A DNA stretch of 64,000 nt from Cryptomeria japonica (taxonomy: Eukaryota; Streptophyta; Pinopsida; Cupressales; Cupressaceae). The first letter of the stretch is position 1; the number at the start of each line of letters is the position of its first letter. This document shows positions 21,224-31,569 of the stretch, piece by piece. The stretch lies in the NCBI RefSeq assembly GCF_030272615.1, contig NC_081409.1, positions 203,299,949 through 203,363,948 on the forward strand. The letters are read 5' to 3'. The position numbers and the translations under genes were made by a program. The notes beneath the pieces were generated by a model. The model made no database searches, was not told the origin of the DNA, and worked only from the letters and a program-made list of their open reading frames with translations.

Positions 21224-22578
21224 ATGGAAGGCTACAAACAATCTCGGAGAATTGTGTATCTGCAAGAAGAATTGGATCATGCTAATCAAGTAATTGTAGA
21301 TATATGCAGAGACAAATGCAAAAATCATTGAAAGTCAAAAGAAGGTTATCTGATGATTTGCAAGACTCTCAAGAGCTGGTGGAATAAATTGAGACATCAT
21401 CTGAGAATAGTATATCTGAAGAAACTGAAGAAATGATTGGAGAACTAAAAGAAAAGAACAAAGCACTGAGTGAATAGCTAAAAGCAATGAAAAGAGAACA
21501 TAAGCATTTTAGCACACAGATGACTGAAAATCTTGATGCATTGAGGACAGCCGAGGATAAATTAAGAGATCTAGAAAGAGAAAAACAACAGCTTGAAGCA
21601 TTAGTATCTGAAAGGAATGATGAAATCACAAGGTTGACTGGAATTCAACAAAATTTGTCAGATCAATTGGGTTATGCACATCATGAAGCAAATCTGAAAG
21701 ATAATGAGAATCAAGCATTGAAACTTCAAGTATTAAGGTTGACCGATGAACTTGAAACAGAGAAGAAATCCAAAGAAACACTAGAGAAGAGTTATGAAGC
21801 ATCAAAGATGTTGGACGAGCAACTGAATACAAAAAGACCCAACAAAGTTGCAGGACTCGGTTACAAAGGAAAAGACTCTACCAAGAAGGGAATCCATACC
21901 ACCAAGAGAGGAGAATCATCAAAGCAAGCTGGAAACAAGAAGAACATCAAAGGAAAGAAGCCTATTTTCAACTACTGTGGAAATCAAGGTCATACTGCCA
22001 ACATGTGCCAAATTAGAAAAGGTAAGCAACCGAATGACACTAGGTCTAATGGTTATTGTTACAATTGCAATAAGTATGGTCACACATCTAATCAATGTAG
22101 GACAAAGTATGTTAGCAATTATCAAAAGGCAAAATTCAAAGGGTTTTGTAAAAACTGCAATAGATATGGACACAGTACCGAGAAGTGTTGGTTTAAGCAG
22201 AAGAACTATATGTGGTCTGCACACCGAGCAAATACTAGAGGCTACTGAACTCACACAGATCTTAACCAACAATATGCTGTAGTACCATGGGATTACAATA
22301 CAAGGATATGGTGTGAATGTTGTGGAAGATATGGACACATAAGTGCCAACTGCTTTATAAGGTTTGGAATGAACAACCGAAGATCATGGAGAAATTCTGG
22401 TATGGCATGTTTTCATTGTCACAAAGTTGGACACTTGGCTGGAGATTGCAGAGATCAACCTAGAGGAGATATTGAAGAAATAAAAGGCAAACTCCAGATG
22501 ATTTGGAAAAAGAAGGAAATTGTGTCAAATGAAGAAAGCACCTTACCTACCGAGTTGGGTGCATCTATTCCAAATTAA
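21224..22578 (+). pseudogene. Gag-like protein: long coiled coil plus five CCHC knuckles
   Basis: The likely start is ATG 21224 (MEGYKQSRRIVYLQEELDHA), 49 bases after the primer site. About 330 bases later the frame shifts and has TAA/TAG stops (near 21386 and 21476). It is then open from 21487 to a TGA at 22246 and continues in the same frame to 22578. The first half is a continuous coiled coil with regular Leu/Glu/Lys heptads. The second half is basic and carries zinc knuckles. The first is degenerate (F in place of the first Cys, FNYCGNQGHTANMC). Four good ones follow: CYNCNKYGHTSNQC, CKNCNRYGHSTEKC, CECCGRYGHISANC and CFHCHKVGHLAGDC. RNA packaging is the expected role. The standard UBN2/DUF4219 copia gag domain (present at 43.1-44.1 kb) is absent. 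Confidence 0.85.
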
Positions 22579-23132
22579 TCGGTAAAGGTATGAAGGGACT
22601 GCATTCTCTCAAAGTTAGATCTTAACAGTTCCTATTTTATCATGTACTTAATTCAAAATCTGCATAGCTAAAGATGCATTAGGAAATTTGAAATTTTATC
22701 AAGTCTTTTGGAGCACTATACAGGAAGCCTGTCAAGTCAGTAAATACAAGAAGCCTGTCTAGTCAGTAAATACAGGAAGTCTGGCTACTCAGTATAAGCA
22801 CAAAAAGGAAAGTAAATCAGTTTAGTGGAACCCAGTGCATTTAATGTTTTCTGACCTAACCTACATGGAGCCCGATAAGGTATATTGTGTATTTAAAGCT
22901 TTTACGCGGTCATTTTACACTTACCAAGTTTTCAGAAAGCAGAGAAAGCGATTCAAAGGTGATCAAACCTCCTCCGAAGCGAAATTCAAGGTATTTACAT
23001 CAATCACAACGCATTGTCAAGCTAGTTTACTGATCATATCAGTTGTGAATATTTGCTAAGTAGGAAAGCGTCTGTCGTTTGAAAGTTTTCAAACCCTAAG
23101 GATCTTTTGTTAGTATTTATCCGAAATTTGCA

Positions 23133-25474
23133 ATGGCACGTAAGATCCAGAAGCCCATTGTTGTCAAGAACATTGAAAAGCCCTCATTGAAATACTCTCT
23201 AACTCCCAAAGTAGCATTTGAATCAGATGATAAAACTGCATTTTCACTCATTCCGGATAGGGTTTTGCTAGTTGAGGATGTCAGATTCTTCACCAAATGT
23301 CGTGTTGAAGAACTAGGTCATGTTGAAATCAAAGACACATATGATGAATTGTGTACTGATGGGAAATTGGATAGCAAGTATGAACACATTAAAATCAAGG
23401 GACTGACCGAAGCCCTAACCTATCCTCGTGTCTTCAAACCCCAATGGGTCAAGTTTGTTCTGAGCAAAGTTCATGATGATTTCATGTGGTTAGAGGAGCA
23501 ACCATTCAAAATCACCAAGGAAATCATTCATTTGATCACCAGTTACCCTATTTTTTATCGTGCCCGAGCTCAGAAAATGATATCACAAAAGGAATTGATC
23601 ACTTTAACCGAAGTTGAATCCGATTGCAGAGGACTGAAACTAAACAATGTGATAGATGCAGAGCTGAAATTTGCCATTAGAGTAATAGGTTATTGTTTCT
23701 TTCAATCAGCAAGGGAAAACAGTGTACCCTGTGCAGCAGTCGATTTAGCATATAAAATTGTAAAGAAAGGATTGAAAATTGATCTTTGTGAAGTGTTGTT
23801 GAAAAACCTGTTTGAGAATCTAAACACCATAAGGAAGCTGAAGAAGAACAACTCGGCTAATACACTAAAGTTTGGATCACCCCTGGTATGCATGTTTTTC
23901 TATTTTGAGAAGTTCTTTCCAACTGTCGATAAAGTAGTTTGGGAGCTACACCGACCAATCACCCATCAAATCAATGACTTCATCAAACGGCTAGGTGATA
24001 ACTTTAATGATATTATGGATGATTATTTTAGCAAGTTTCAAGAGAAGATGCATAACAGGTATAGAATTCCACCCCAGCTAGTGGAGAAATACAAGGAAGA
24101 TGTATGTTTTGAAGTAGACACCGACTACTTCTATGTTAATGTTGTGGAACCGAGAACTCAATCTTTGCCACCTATGGGTTATGAGATTGATTTTGACATC
24201 ACACAACAGCAGATAGATGTTTTTCGTACATTACCAAGGCATGCTACCGAGCTGAGATACGGTACATATGAAAAAGTTAAAGAGAAAGTTAAGATGAGCA
24301 TTGTAGTACCAAAGGCTACAAGAAAAGCTACAAAAATGATCAAAGCATTAATGGAAAAATTTGGAGAAGGTTCTTCCTCCACACCTATCAAGGGCACTCT
24401 AGTCATCACCGAGGAGGAATCTGAAGCCCAAGAGGCTTCTATTACATTGAGCACCGAGCTGCCAAAAGGTAAAATTCTGAAGAGGAAGAAACAGGACACA
24501 TCAAAGGTATCACCGACTCCTTCAGTAAAGCGCCCCAATACTAGATCATCTGCAGTGTCACCGAGCAAGAAGCAGAAAAATGTTGTTGTTCCAAAGGTAA
24601 CAAAAACTTATAAGAAATCTACTCGAAGACTCATTTTGACTAAAGAGTCCAGTGACATCGAATCTGAAAAAGCAAACAAATTTCAGATTGTCAAGAGTAA
24701 AAAGGTAGATGTACATAGTGTTGATAATCTATGTGCTAATTTGAAACAATATGGTGGATTTGGAGCATTCAGATATGTTAAGTATGAATCCAGATCTGAT
24801 GCAGAAAAGAGACAAATAGAAGAAACTGTAATCTGCACTCTTCTGAAATTCCGATTGGTCCCATTGGAAGTAACTAACTCTCTTCCAAAAGAATTGTATT
24901 CACATATTGATAACAGGTGGCAATATGCCCTGGACTCGAAAAAATGGATAAGAGAAAGAAGTCCGGTACATCTCTTTCCTGACATGTTGGTAGATGAGAT
25001 AAGTCAACATCTGAAAAACTGCCAGACACAATTCTTAGTCAAGCAAAGAGCCTTGAAATTAATGAATGGCATCTATATTGAAGTAGAGAAAGAGACAAAA
25101 GAACAATGGCAGCAAATATTTCAAATCAAGAGTGCTGATGAGCAGCAAGGTGAAGTTGAAATAGTTGATGTCACCGAGCAAGATCCTGATATCACCGAGC
25201 AAGACCCTGCTGACACTATACAAATTGATGAGGATATCATGGACACCGAGGCACAAGAACAGGAAATGATAGAAGGGAATGCATATGCCAAACTGGTATC
25301 CAATGAGTCAATTTTGGAACAAGTCAAGCCCTATCCTCTGGTAAGTCAACATGTTCCAACTGAGACTCCTCAGGACACTAAACAAGGCAGAGAGGGTCAA
25401 CAGTCTATAGAAGGAGAAGCTACTCCTCAAGCCACCGGGGAACAGACTTCTCAAGCACCTGCAAGCATAGAAAC
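23133..25474 (+). pseudogene. ORF2, N-terminal 780 codons: unknown element protein
   Basis: Open from ATG 23133 to the insertion at 25475; as it stands it reads 10 more codons into the inserted LTR and stops at 25508. The N-terminal ~400 residues look globular, with LVEDVRFFTKCRVEELGH, WVKFVLSKVHDDFMWLEEQP, FKITKEIIHLITSYPIF and CFFQSARENSVPCAAVDLAY. The middle is basic and Ser/Thr-rich (a possible nuclear signal at ILKRKKQDTSK and VKRPNTRSS). A second folded stretch lies near residues 540-660. The tail is acidic with repeats of TEQDP. No catalytic motif, zinc finger or membrane segment is evident. A diverged homologue lies at 16222. The sequence resembles ORFs I associate with plant LTR elements of unknown role, but I cannot name the family. 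Confidence 0.85.
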
Positions 25475-26910
25475 TGATGCCCTCCTAAATGGCACAAGAT
25501 TAGTCTAAGATCAATCAACACAAAACACACAAAACATTAGTGTTAGTCAATCGAAAACTAATCTAAAAAGGCATACCAAAAGAGAGACTATAAGCATGCA
25601 AGCATATTTAACTATCAAAGCAAACATGATGAGGCATCTCCAAATACCTCCTAACATACTCTTAGTTCCTTCTCCCTTGTTCCTCTCCTCTCCAAGTTCC
25701 AAAATAGTGTAGCTCTCAGCAGCTTTTTGCACTATGGATGCTTATGGAGGATTGAGATTTATAGAATAGCTCTAAATATGAAATGAAAAGCTATTTTAAT
25801 GCTAAAATGAAGTATTTTAACCAAAAAGACAAGATTTAGTTATGCTATGCTAAATGCTCTCTATATTGGCTATAGTCTAAATGCTTACAAGTTTTCAGGA
25901 TCTGGATTATGAAGGAATGGGCTCTATTTATAGGAAAAATGGAGCAATGGATGGCCAGGATTGAAAGGTTTAATCAAGGGTCAAGCCTGAAAGTTGGGAA
26001 TCCATGTGCACAATTGACACCAATAAAATAGTGACAAGTGTCAACACAGGATTGGGTTGAGAGAAGAGGTTGGAGGCATTAAAGGCCTGAGAAGACCTCA
26101 TGGTTATCTAAAGGCTAAGAGTCAAGCCTAAATTAGGATTACCCACTGGATTAGGAGTTAATCCAAGGATAAACCTTTGTGCAAATGATTAAGAGATAAT
26201 CATGGTCAAAGCATTGAAGGCTTGATGAGACCCTTGGGTTGGGTAGAGGTTGAGTCAAAACAAATGTTTTAACCATGTGGGAGAGTTGAATTAACCATTA
26301 ATGGTTATTGGAGACTTTGTGGATTAAGTGGTTGAAAGTTGGAAGCCTTTAATGGTTTTCAAAGACTTTGGGGTTTTTGGTGGTTGAAGGTTGAAAACCT
26401 TCAATGGTTATCCAAGACTTTGGGGTCTTTGAGAAGTGACTCCATTTTGCTTAGGAATGTGACAATATTTAGGGGATGGATTAGGCTAATTAGGAAGGGG
26501 TTAGAAGAATCTAGAAGGGGATTAGATTTTGCAAGTGGATTTGGTGGGTGAGGGAAAATAAGATTTTATTAAAATAAAAATTCATTTATTTCAATAAATG
26601 TGTGCAAGTTGCATTTGTAGGAAAATGCAAGTGGGGTGGGGATAATGATTTAAATAAATGTTTTATTTAATTTATTTAAAAGAGGAATAGGGGGATTTAA
26701 TTAAATAAATAGATTTTATTTATTTAATTGATTTGTAATTTGATTTAATGAATTAATTAAAATAAATTGAATAATTTATTTAATTAATAGAAGAATGTTT
26801 GGGGATGAATTAATTAAATATTAATTTAATTAACTGATGGCTAGTGGATTTTTAATCAAATAAATACGAAATATTCATTTAATTAAAATGGACAGATTTA
26901 TGTGACTACA
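25475..26910 (-). mobile_element. Solo LTR (1436 bp) inside ORF2, gypsy/Tat-related
   Basis: GAAAC occurs directly before (25470-25474) and after (26911-26915) the segment, and the host reading frame resumes exactly past the duplicate. The segment begins TGATGCCCTCC and ends GTGACTACA. On the minus strand a TATA box, CTATAAATAGAGCCC, sits near 25922-25936. That makes the minus strand the sense strand: U3 is about 26910-25930 and R-U5 about 25900-25475. The 26223-26910 half matches the block at 8800-9487 beside the Tat element. Recombination between two LTRs normally leaves such a solo copy. Confidence 0.93.
25922..25936 (-). promoter_or_regulatory. TATA box of the solo LTR
   Basis: Minus-strand CTATAAATAGAGCCC is a good plant TATA element, about 450 bp before the LTR's R-U5 end. 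It faces back across the N-terminal part of ORF2, so any transcript from it would be antisense to ORF2. Confidence 0.65.
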
Positions 26911-26915
26911 GAAAC

Positions 26916-27957
26916 TATTGTCACCGAGCCCACATGCATAGAACCACCGAAGGACTCAGCAGAGGCTAAAGAAACTGACAAAAGTGTTGCCTCTACCGAG
27001 CAACCTACCGAGGGTGCACAAGCCTCCCAAGCTATTGTCTTAGTTCAACCGGTGAAAGCCTCATCATCTAAAGAAAAGAAGATGAAAAAGCATAGTTTCA
27101 AGTTAGATTTGTCGAAACCAATAGTGTTGCCAAATGTAGACATATCCAAATTAAAAGGGCAAGCACTCATTGAATTTGGTGAACTATGCAAAGCCAAAGC
27201 AGAACAGGAAAAACAAATGGCTTTACAAAAGAAAAACAAAGTACTTCAGAAGGTGAAAGCACTCTTAACAAATATGCTACCTGCAGCTACAGTGTCAAAA
27301 GATGCAGCCATCCATATTCAACTGGATGAACTCCTCAATCAGATAGAGACATCTGGAGTAGACGCATCTGAATATTTGAGCAAATTGAAGGACAAAGAGC
27401 TCACTACCAAAATGATTGGAGAGGTACAGAAAACCATTGTTGTCGGTAAAGTTAAGCTTGTCAACCTCATTGCTGAGTTGTCCCCTCAACTCAAGCATAT
27501 TCTTTATTTATTTCAAAAACTCTATACATTATCTTTATTCATTAAAGATATCAAAAATAAAACAGAAGTGATTGAGAAAGAGATCACCGATCTCTCAAAT
27601 AAGTTGACCACTGAGCCAAATTCTATTCAGAATTTCTATACTAAGTTACAAAAGCTCATGGATCAACAATTGGAACTTAGGAATGAAGAGCACAAAATAA
27701 AGATGGACATTATGACTCTTCAAACCTTATTCATTCCACACTTGTCCTCCATCCAAGAACAGATCAACTAAGCTACCTATTTATCTACTACACAAGAGGG
27801 AAGCACATTAGATGGTTTAATTTCACTATTAGCTGACATTACAGCTCAGAATTCTTTAATGAACAGTGTAAAGGATGCCCTCTCTACCGCTCTCACGGAT
27901 GCAAGGACAAAATATAAATCCATTTTTGACCAGTTACCTCCATCGAATGGTAACTAA
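26916..27957 (+). pseudogene. ORF2, C-terminal part after the solo LTR
   Basis: Reading continues in phase from codon 780 across the removed insertion (SIE|TIVTEP). It runs to a TAA at 27769-27771, then 61 more sense codons in the same frame to TAA 27955-27957, so the 27769 stop looks like a later nonsense change. The ancestral ORF2 would have been about 1127 residues. This part is Lys/Glu-rich and helical, with predicted coiled coil around NKTEVIEKEITDLSNKL and a moderately hydrophobic helix ILYLFQKLYTLSLFI. No known domain is recognised. The current ATG at 26902 lies in the LTR and is not a real start. Confidence 0.8.
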
Positions 27958-28321
27958 GTTTTGATGTTTGTCAAAAAGGGGGAGTATAGTATACAAGTAT
28001 CAAAAGGGGAGTGTAGTATACAGGGGGAGTATATCGAGCAGAGTATCCAAATGCACAGTTGAATTTGACAGGGGAGCAGTAACCATCGAGCAGTAATCAA
28101 AGAGCAAAGAACAAGTGCAGTACACAGAACATTGATCACCGAGCATGCAACATTAGAGTTATGTACAGTATATTGATAAGGGGAGTATATCTAAATATAC
28201 TATTTCATTGACAAATGTATATACTGTCAGTTGAGTCAAATTTTGTAAGTATATAGATTTTTGAGTTATAACTTTGAAAGTAGTTTTGTCAAACATCTCA
28301 ACTAATGTCAAAACGGGAGAT
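27958..28321 (+). promoter_or_regulatory. Repeated polypurine tracts before the right LTR
   Basis: GGGGGAGTATA-type tracts occur near 27978, 28005 (GGGGAGTGTA), 28022, 28070 (GGGGAGCAG) and 28179. A final degenerate one, AAAACGGGAGAT, touches the LTR at 28322. Several copies share the following AGTATACA phrase. Multiple polypurine tracts are a reported feature of Sirevirus copia elements. They would prime plus-strand DNA synthesis. Confidence 0.7.
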
Positions 28322-29499
28322 TGTTACTACTTACTAAGTTTCCATTAGTCTCTTGTCCAAAGTCATTCTATATACTCTAGTCGGTTAATACTACCGAATT
28401 ATTCAGTCGGTAAGCACAGAGCAGTCAGTTACAGAAGAAAGAAGTCACAGAGTATAGTATTCACCGAGTAGTCTACTGAGTAACACTCTATGTCTACCGA
28501 GCAGCAAAAATGATATACCCAGTGAACACACACCGAGTGAAACGTGTTACCAGATTCATTATACCTGGACACATGTGTGGAAACGTGTTACAAGACCGAG
28601 GAACATAGAATTGATATCTCATTGGAAATTGCACTTAAAGATTTTGTATGATTTTGAGGACTTCTATCCAATGAAATATTTTGTATGGTTATTCATTCGA
28701 TGAATCATGTCTGTAAGATCGAAGCATGAACAGATCACCGTCATAAGAGATCTATTTATACAGCATGAATTAAGGATCAAATATGAGATGTGTGAAGTGA
28801 GACATATGTAAAAAGTAAAATCATGGGAAAGCATTGAATGTTATGACTGTTACAATTAACAGAGATACACAAAGGTCACCAAGAAGGATTTCAAAGAACA
28901 GTCAAGGAACAGAGTAAACAGAAGGGTTTACCAAGTTAATTTATGGGTTACCAATGTATGCTATAAGCAAGGTAATTTCATTTTGAGCACATAGAATCTG
29001 CTATAACATTTCAGATGTGAAGTTGCAAATATTTGTATAGATTTGATTGTAATATTTTTGAGTTGTAAGAGAAACCTCTAACAGGGCAAAAGACTCTAAC
29101 AAAGTCTATAAATTGTAAAGCCTTTAACTAGGTACAACATTTCAGTATAAGTGTTGTAAAATCCTTTAGCAAGATAGATCTAAAGATCTTGATACTCCTA
29201 ACAAAGTAAGCTATCAGAAATAGCTAAACATGTAGCTCTAACTAAGCAACCTTTATTATTGCAGTAGTGAAGTTGTGGGTGCCATCCCCACTGCAATTTT
29301 TCTCTCTAACCAAGAGTTTCTGCGTAACCAAAATATATGTGTTATGGAGTGAATCATGTATGATTGTTATTTATTTGTTTTAGCTTTATACTATGTTACA
29401 GCAATATTCAGTTTATGCTTAGCAGTAAAGCTATTGTTCAAGAAAAATTTTGAAACCCCTCCCCTCTCAGTACAGTAGCTTTCCATATTGAGCCTAACA
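28322..29499 (+). repeat. 3' LTR of the pol-less element
   Basis: 1178 bp matching 19951-21161 with scattered substitutions and a few indels, ending CCTAACA, followed by the ACCCT target duplication. Confidence 0.93.
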
Positions 29500-29504
29500 A
29501 CCCT

Positions 29505-30662
29505 TAGTAAAACCAATCTTCAAAAGATATTTATCCAACCTTGCATACCAAGCTCTAGGTGCCTGTTTCAATCCATATAAAGCTTTCCTTAACTTGCAAA
29601 CCATGTTTGTATCATCTGAAAGTGAAAAACCATCAAATTTCTCAGTATAAACTTCCTCATCAAAATCCCCATTAAAACATGCATACTTAACATCCATTTG
29701 ATAAACCTTGTAGTTCTTATAGGTAGCATAGGCAAGAAATAATCTTACAGCTTCAATCCTAGCTACAAGTGCAAAAGTCTCTCTATAATCAATTCCTTCC
29801 TTCTGAGAATATCCTTTACAAACCAATCTAGCCTTATTCCTTACAACTTGACTATCCTCATTCAATTTTTTCCTAAAAACCCATTTAGTTCCAATAACAT
29901 TCTTATTTTTAGGCTAGGGAACCAAAGTCCATGTGTTATTCTTCTTAATCTGATCTAATTCTTCTTCCATACCTTTCAACCAATATTCATCTTTACATGC
30001 TTCAATTATTGATACCGGTTCAACTTGAGAAATTAAACATACCTCATTAGTTGTTAGTCTTCTTCTTGTCATCACTCCATTGTTCTTATCCCCAATGACC
30101 TGATCTTCTGAAGGATTCAATCTCACATATCTAGGAGTCATCTAACTCTCTGTTCTTCTTCTCGATTCATCAGTTACTATTGAATTTTTTTATACTGTCG
30201 AAGTAACTGGATCAACACTCTATTCTGGTAAAGGTGCTACCGGTTCAGATATAATCATTTCCACCACCGGTTCCTTCTCATAAACTCTGATTTGACCTCT
30301 ATTCAGCTCATCCAACTTGACATTAGCACTCTCCATAATTCTCTGCAATCTCTTGTTATAACATCTATATGTTTTTCTTTCATTAGAATAACCAAGAAAT
30401 ATGTCTTCATCACATCTAGGATCAAATTTTCCAATGATATCATCTCTCCTGATATAACATTTACTACCAAAGATAATGAAATACTTAACTATAGGTGTAT
30501 TTGCCAAACCATAATTCATAAGGTGTCTTACCGATTTCTCCTTTGATATGTACTTTGTTGAATGTATAAATCAATGTACTGACTGCTTCTCTCCAGTAGA
30601 CATGAGGTAGACTAGCTTCCATTATCATTGTTCTAGCAGCATCCAAGATAGTTTTGTTCTTC
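29505..30662 (-). pseudogene. Copia pol, integrase C-terminal and RT N-terminal segment
   Basis: Right to left this reads the end of integrase (NKTILDAARTMIMEA, YWREAVSTLIYTFNK, TPYELWFG, then the GKFDPRCDEDIFLGYS motif). After a variable linker comes reverse transcriptase (EACKDEYWLKGMEEELDQI, NTWTLVP, NKARLVCKGYSQKEGIDY, VYQMDVKYACFNGDFDEEVY, ALYGLKQAPRAWYARLDKYL). Stops occur near 29914, 30142 and 30519 with small frame changes. Its left edge is the 19951-29499 insertion and its right edge is the DNA transposon at 30667, so the pol gene lies in three pieces. Confidence 0.92.
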
Positions 30663-30666
30663 CTTT

Positions 30667-30700
30667 GGGTGAATTCACAAAGTTGGTTCCCACTTTTGCC
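30667..30700 (+). repeat. Left terminal inverted repeat of the Sola-like transposon
   Basis: 34 bases beginning GGGTGAATTCAC and ending CACTTTTGCC; pairs with 42086-42121. Confidence 0.88.
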
Positions 30701-30742
30701 AACGAAGGAATTTGGCGAAAGTGGGAAGTTCAATTTTCTAGG

Positions 30743-30906
30743 TGTTCGAGCGAAATAGGATTGTTCGCTCGAACTACCCCTGGGAGTTCGAGCGAAATGC
30801 GTTGCGGACCTGGGTTCGCTCGAACCGCGGCTGAATTTTTGGTTCGAGCGAACCCACTTTAATATTATTATTTTAATGGGTTTGAGCGAATCCCCCATTC
30901 GCTCGA
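30743..30906. repeat. Left subterminal cluster of TTCGAGCGAA repeats
   Basis: Seven copies of the 10-mer TTCGAGCGAA, or its reverse complement TTCGCTCGAA (one with a mismatch), lie in 164 bases in alternating orientation, mostly embedded in GGTTCGAGCGAACCC-like context. A matching cluster lies at the other end. Subterminal repeats of this kind are commonly transposase-binding sites, which is the inferred role. Confidence 0.85.
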
Positions 30907-30959
30907 ACCCTTTTTCGGTTATGGTTTTTTAAAACATTTATAAATAGCGAAAATGACAG

Positions 30960-31569
30960 TTAAAGGGTCATTATCAAACTTGTCTTTTTCTGTCTAGTGG
31001 GGGTTGGATCGAACCAGTCGCCAACATCACATCACCGAGCTTTGTCTGCAGCAGCTAGCGTCTTTCATATTTCAGTTTTTGACCTTTATTAAATCATGTG
31101 CACAAAATAACCCTTTGTTTGGTTTAATAATGTCTTTTTTTATTAAATTAATAAATAATTTGTTTGTTAATTTATTTTTTTAATTAAATAACTGTATATT
31201 GTTATTGTTTTTCAACATTTTAGAAAAATGTTTGATAATTTATTGTTTTTCATTATTTTAGAAAAATGTTTGATAATTTAATGTTTTGACTGAAATGTGT
31301 CAATTTGTTTTTAAAATTACATAATTGTATAGATGTATATTTTTTTCAACATTTTAAAAAATTGTTATGAAAAACATAGAAAACTAAGGTAGTAAATCAG
31401 AACTTAGAAAAACATTAGCAAAAAAAGAAAATTAGAAAAATGTTGCAAATGTAAATATAATAAATTAAACGTTAGAAAAATTAATAAATTTTAATTTAAA
31501 TAAACACTAGAAAATTTAGATAACAAATTTAAACAAATTAGACAAAATAAATCCTCTACAATGTGACCC
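30960..31569. other. AT-rich arm of the transposon, no gene seen
   Basis: AT-rich sequence with a local near-duplication (TTATTGTTTTTCA...TTTTAGAAAAATGTTTGATAAT appears twice around 31200-31280). No coding frame or recognisable element. Confidence 0.6.

Larger units (their letters stand above)
19951..29499 (+). mobile_element. Pol-less LTR retrotransposon with gag-like gene and giant ORF2
   Basis: The LTRs are 19951-21161 and 28322-29499, both TGTTACTACTTACTAAG...CCTAACA. ACCCT flanks both sides (19946-19950 and 29500-29504), and the interrupted gene is the copia RT, so the boundaries are firm. A perfect tRNA-iMet primer site follows the left LTR. The interior contains a coiled-coil/CCHC gag-like gene (21224-22578), a large ORF of unknown function (23133-27957, split by a solo LTR) and a run of polypurine tracts. 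No protease, RT, RNase H or integrase motif was found in any frame. It must have moved with enzymes from another element. Sirevirus-type copia elements share the primer site and repeated GGGGGAG tracts and often carry a late env-like ORF, so a Sirevirus-derived, pol-deleted lineage is one reading. Confidence 0.93.

Noticed and set aside
8800-26910. The two 688 bp copies as the LTR pair of one 18 kb element
   Set aside because: The right copy is part of a longer 1436 bp LTR with its own GAAAC duplication on both sides, and the sequence between them includes array and other complete elements.
26902-27771. Independent 289-codon gene starting at 26902
   Set aside because: The ATG and first codons lie in the solo LTR. 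The true frame continues from ORF2 upstream, across the insertion.
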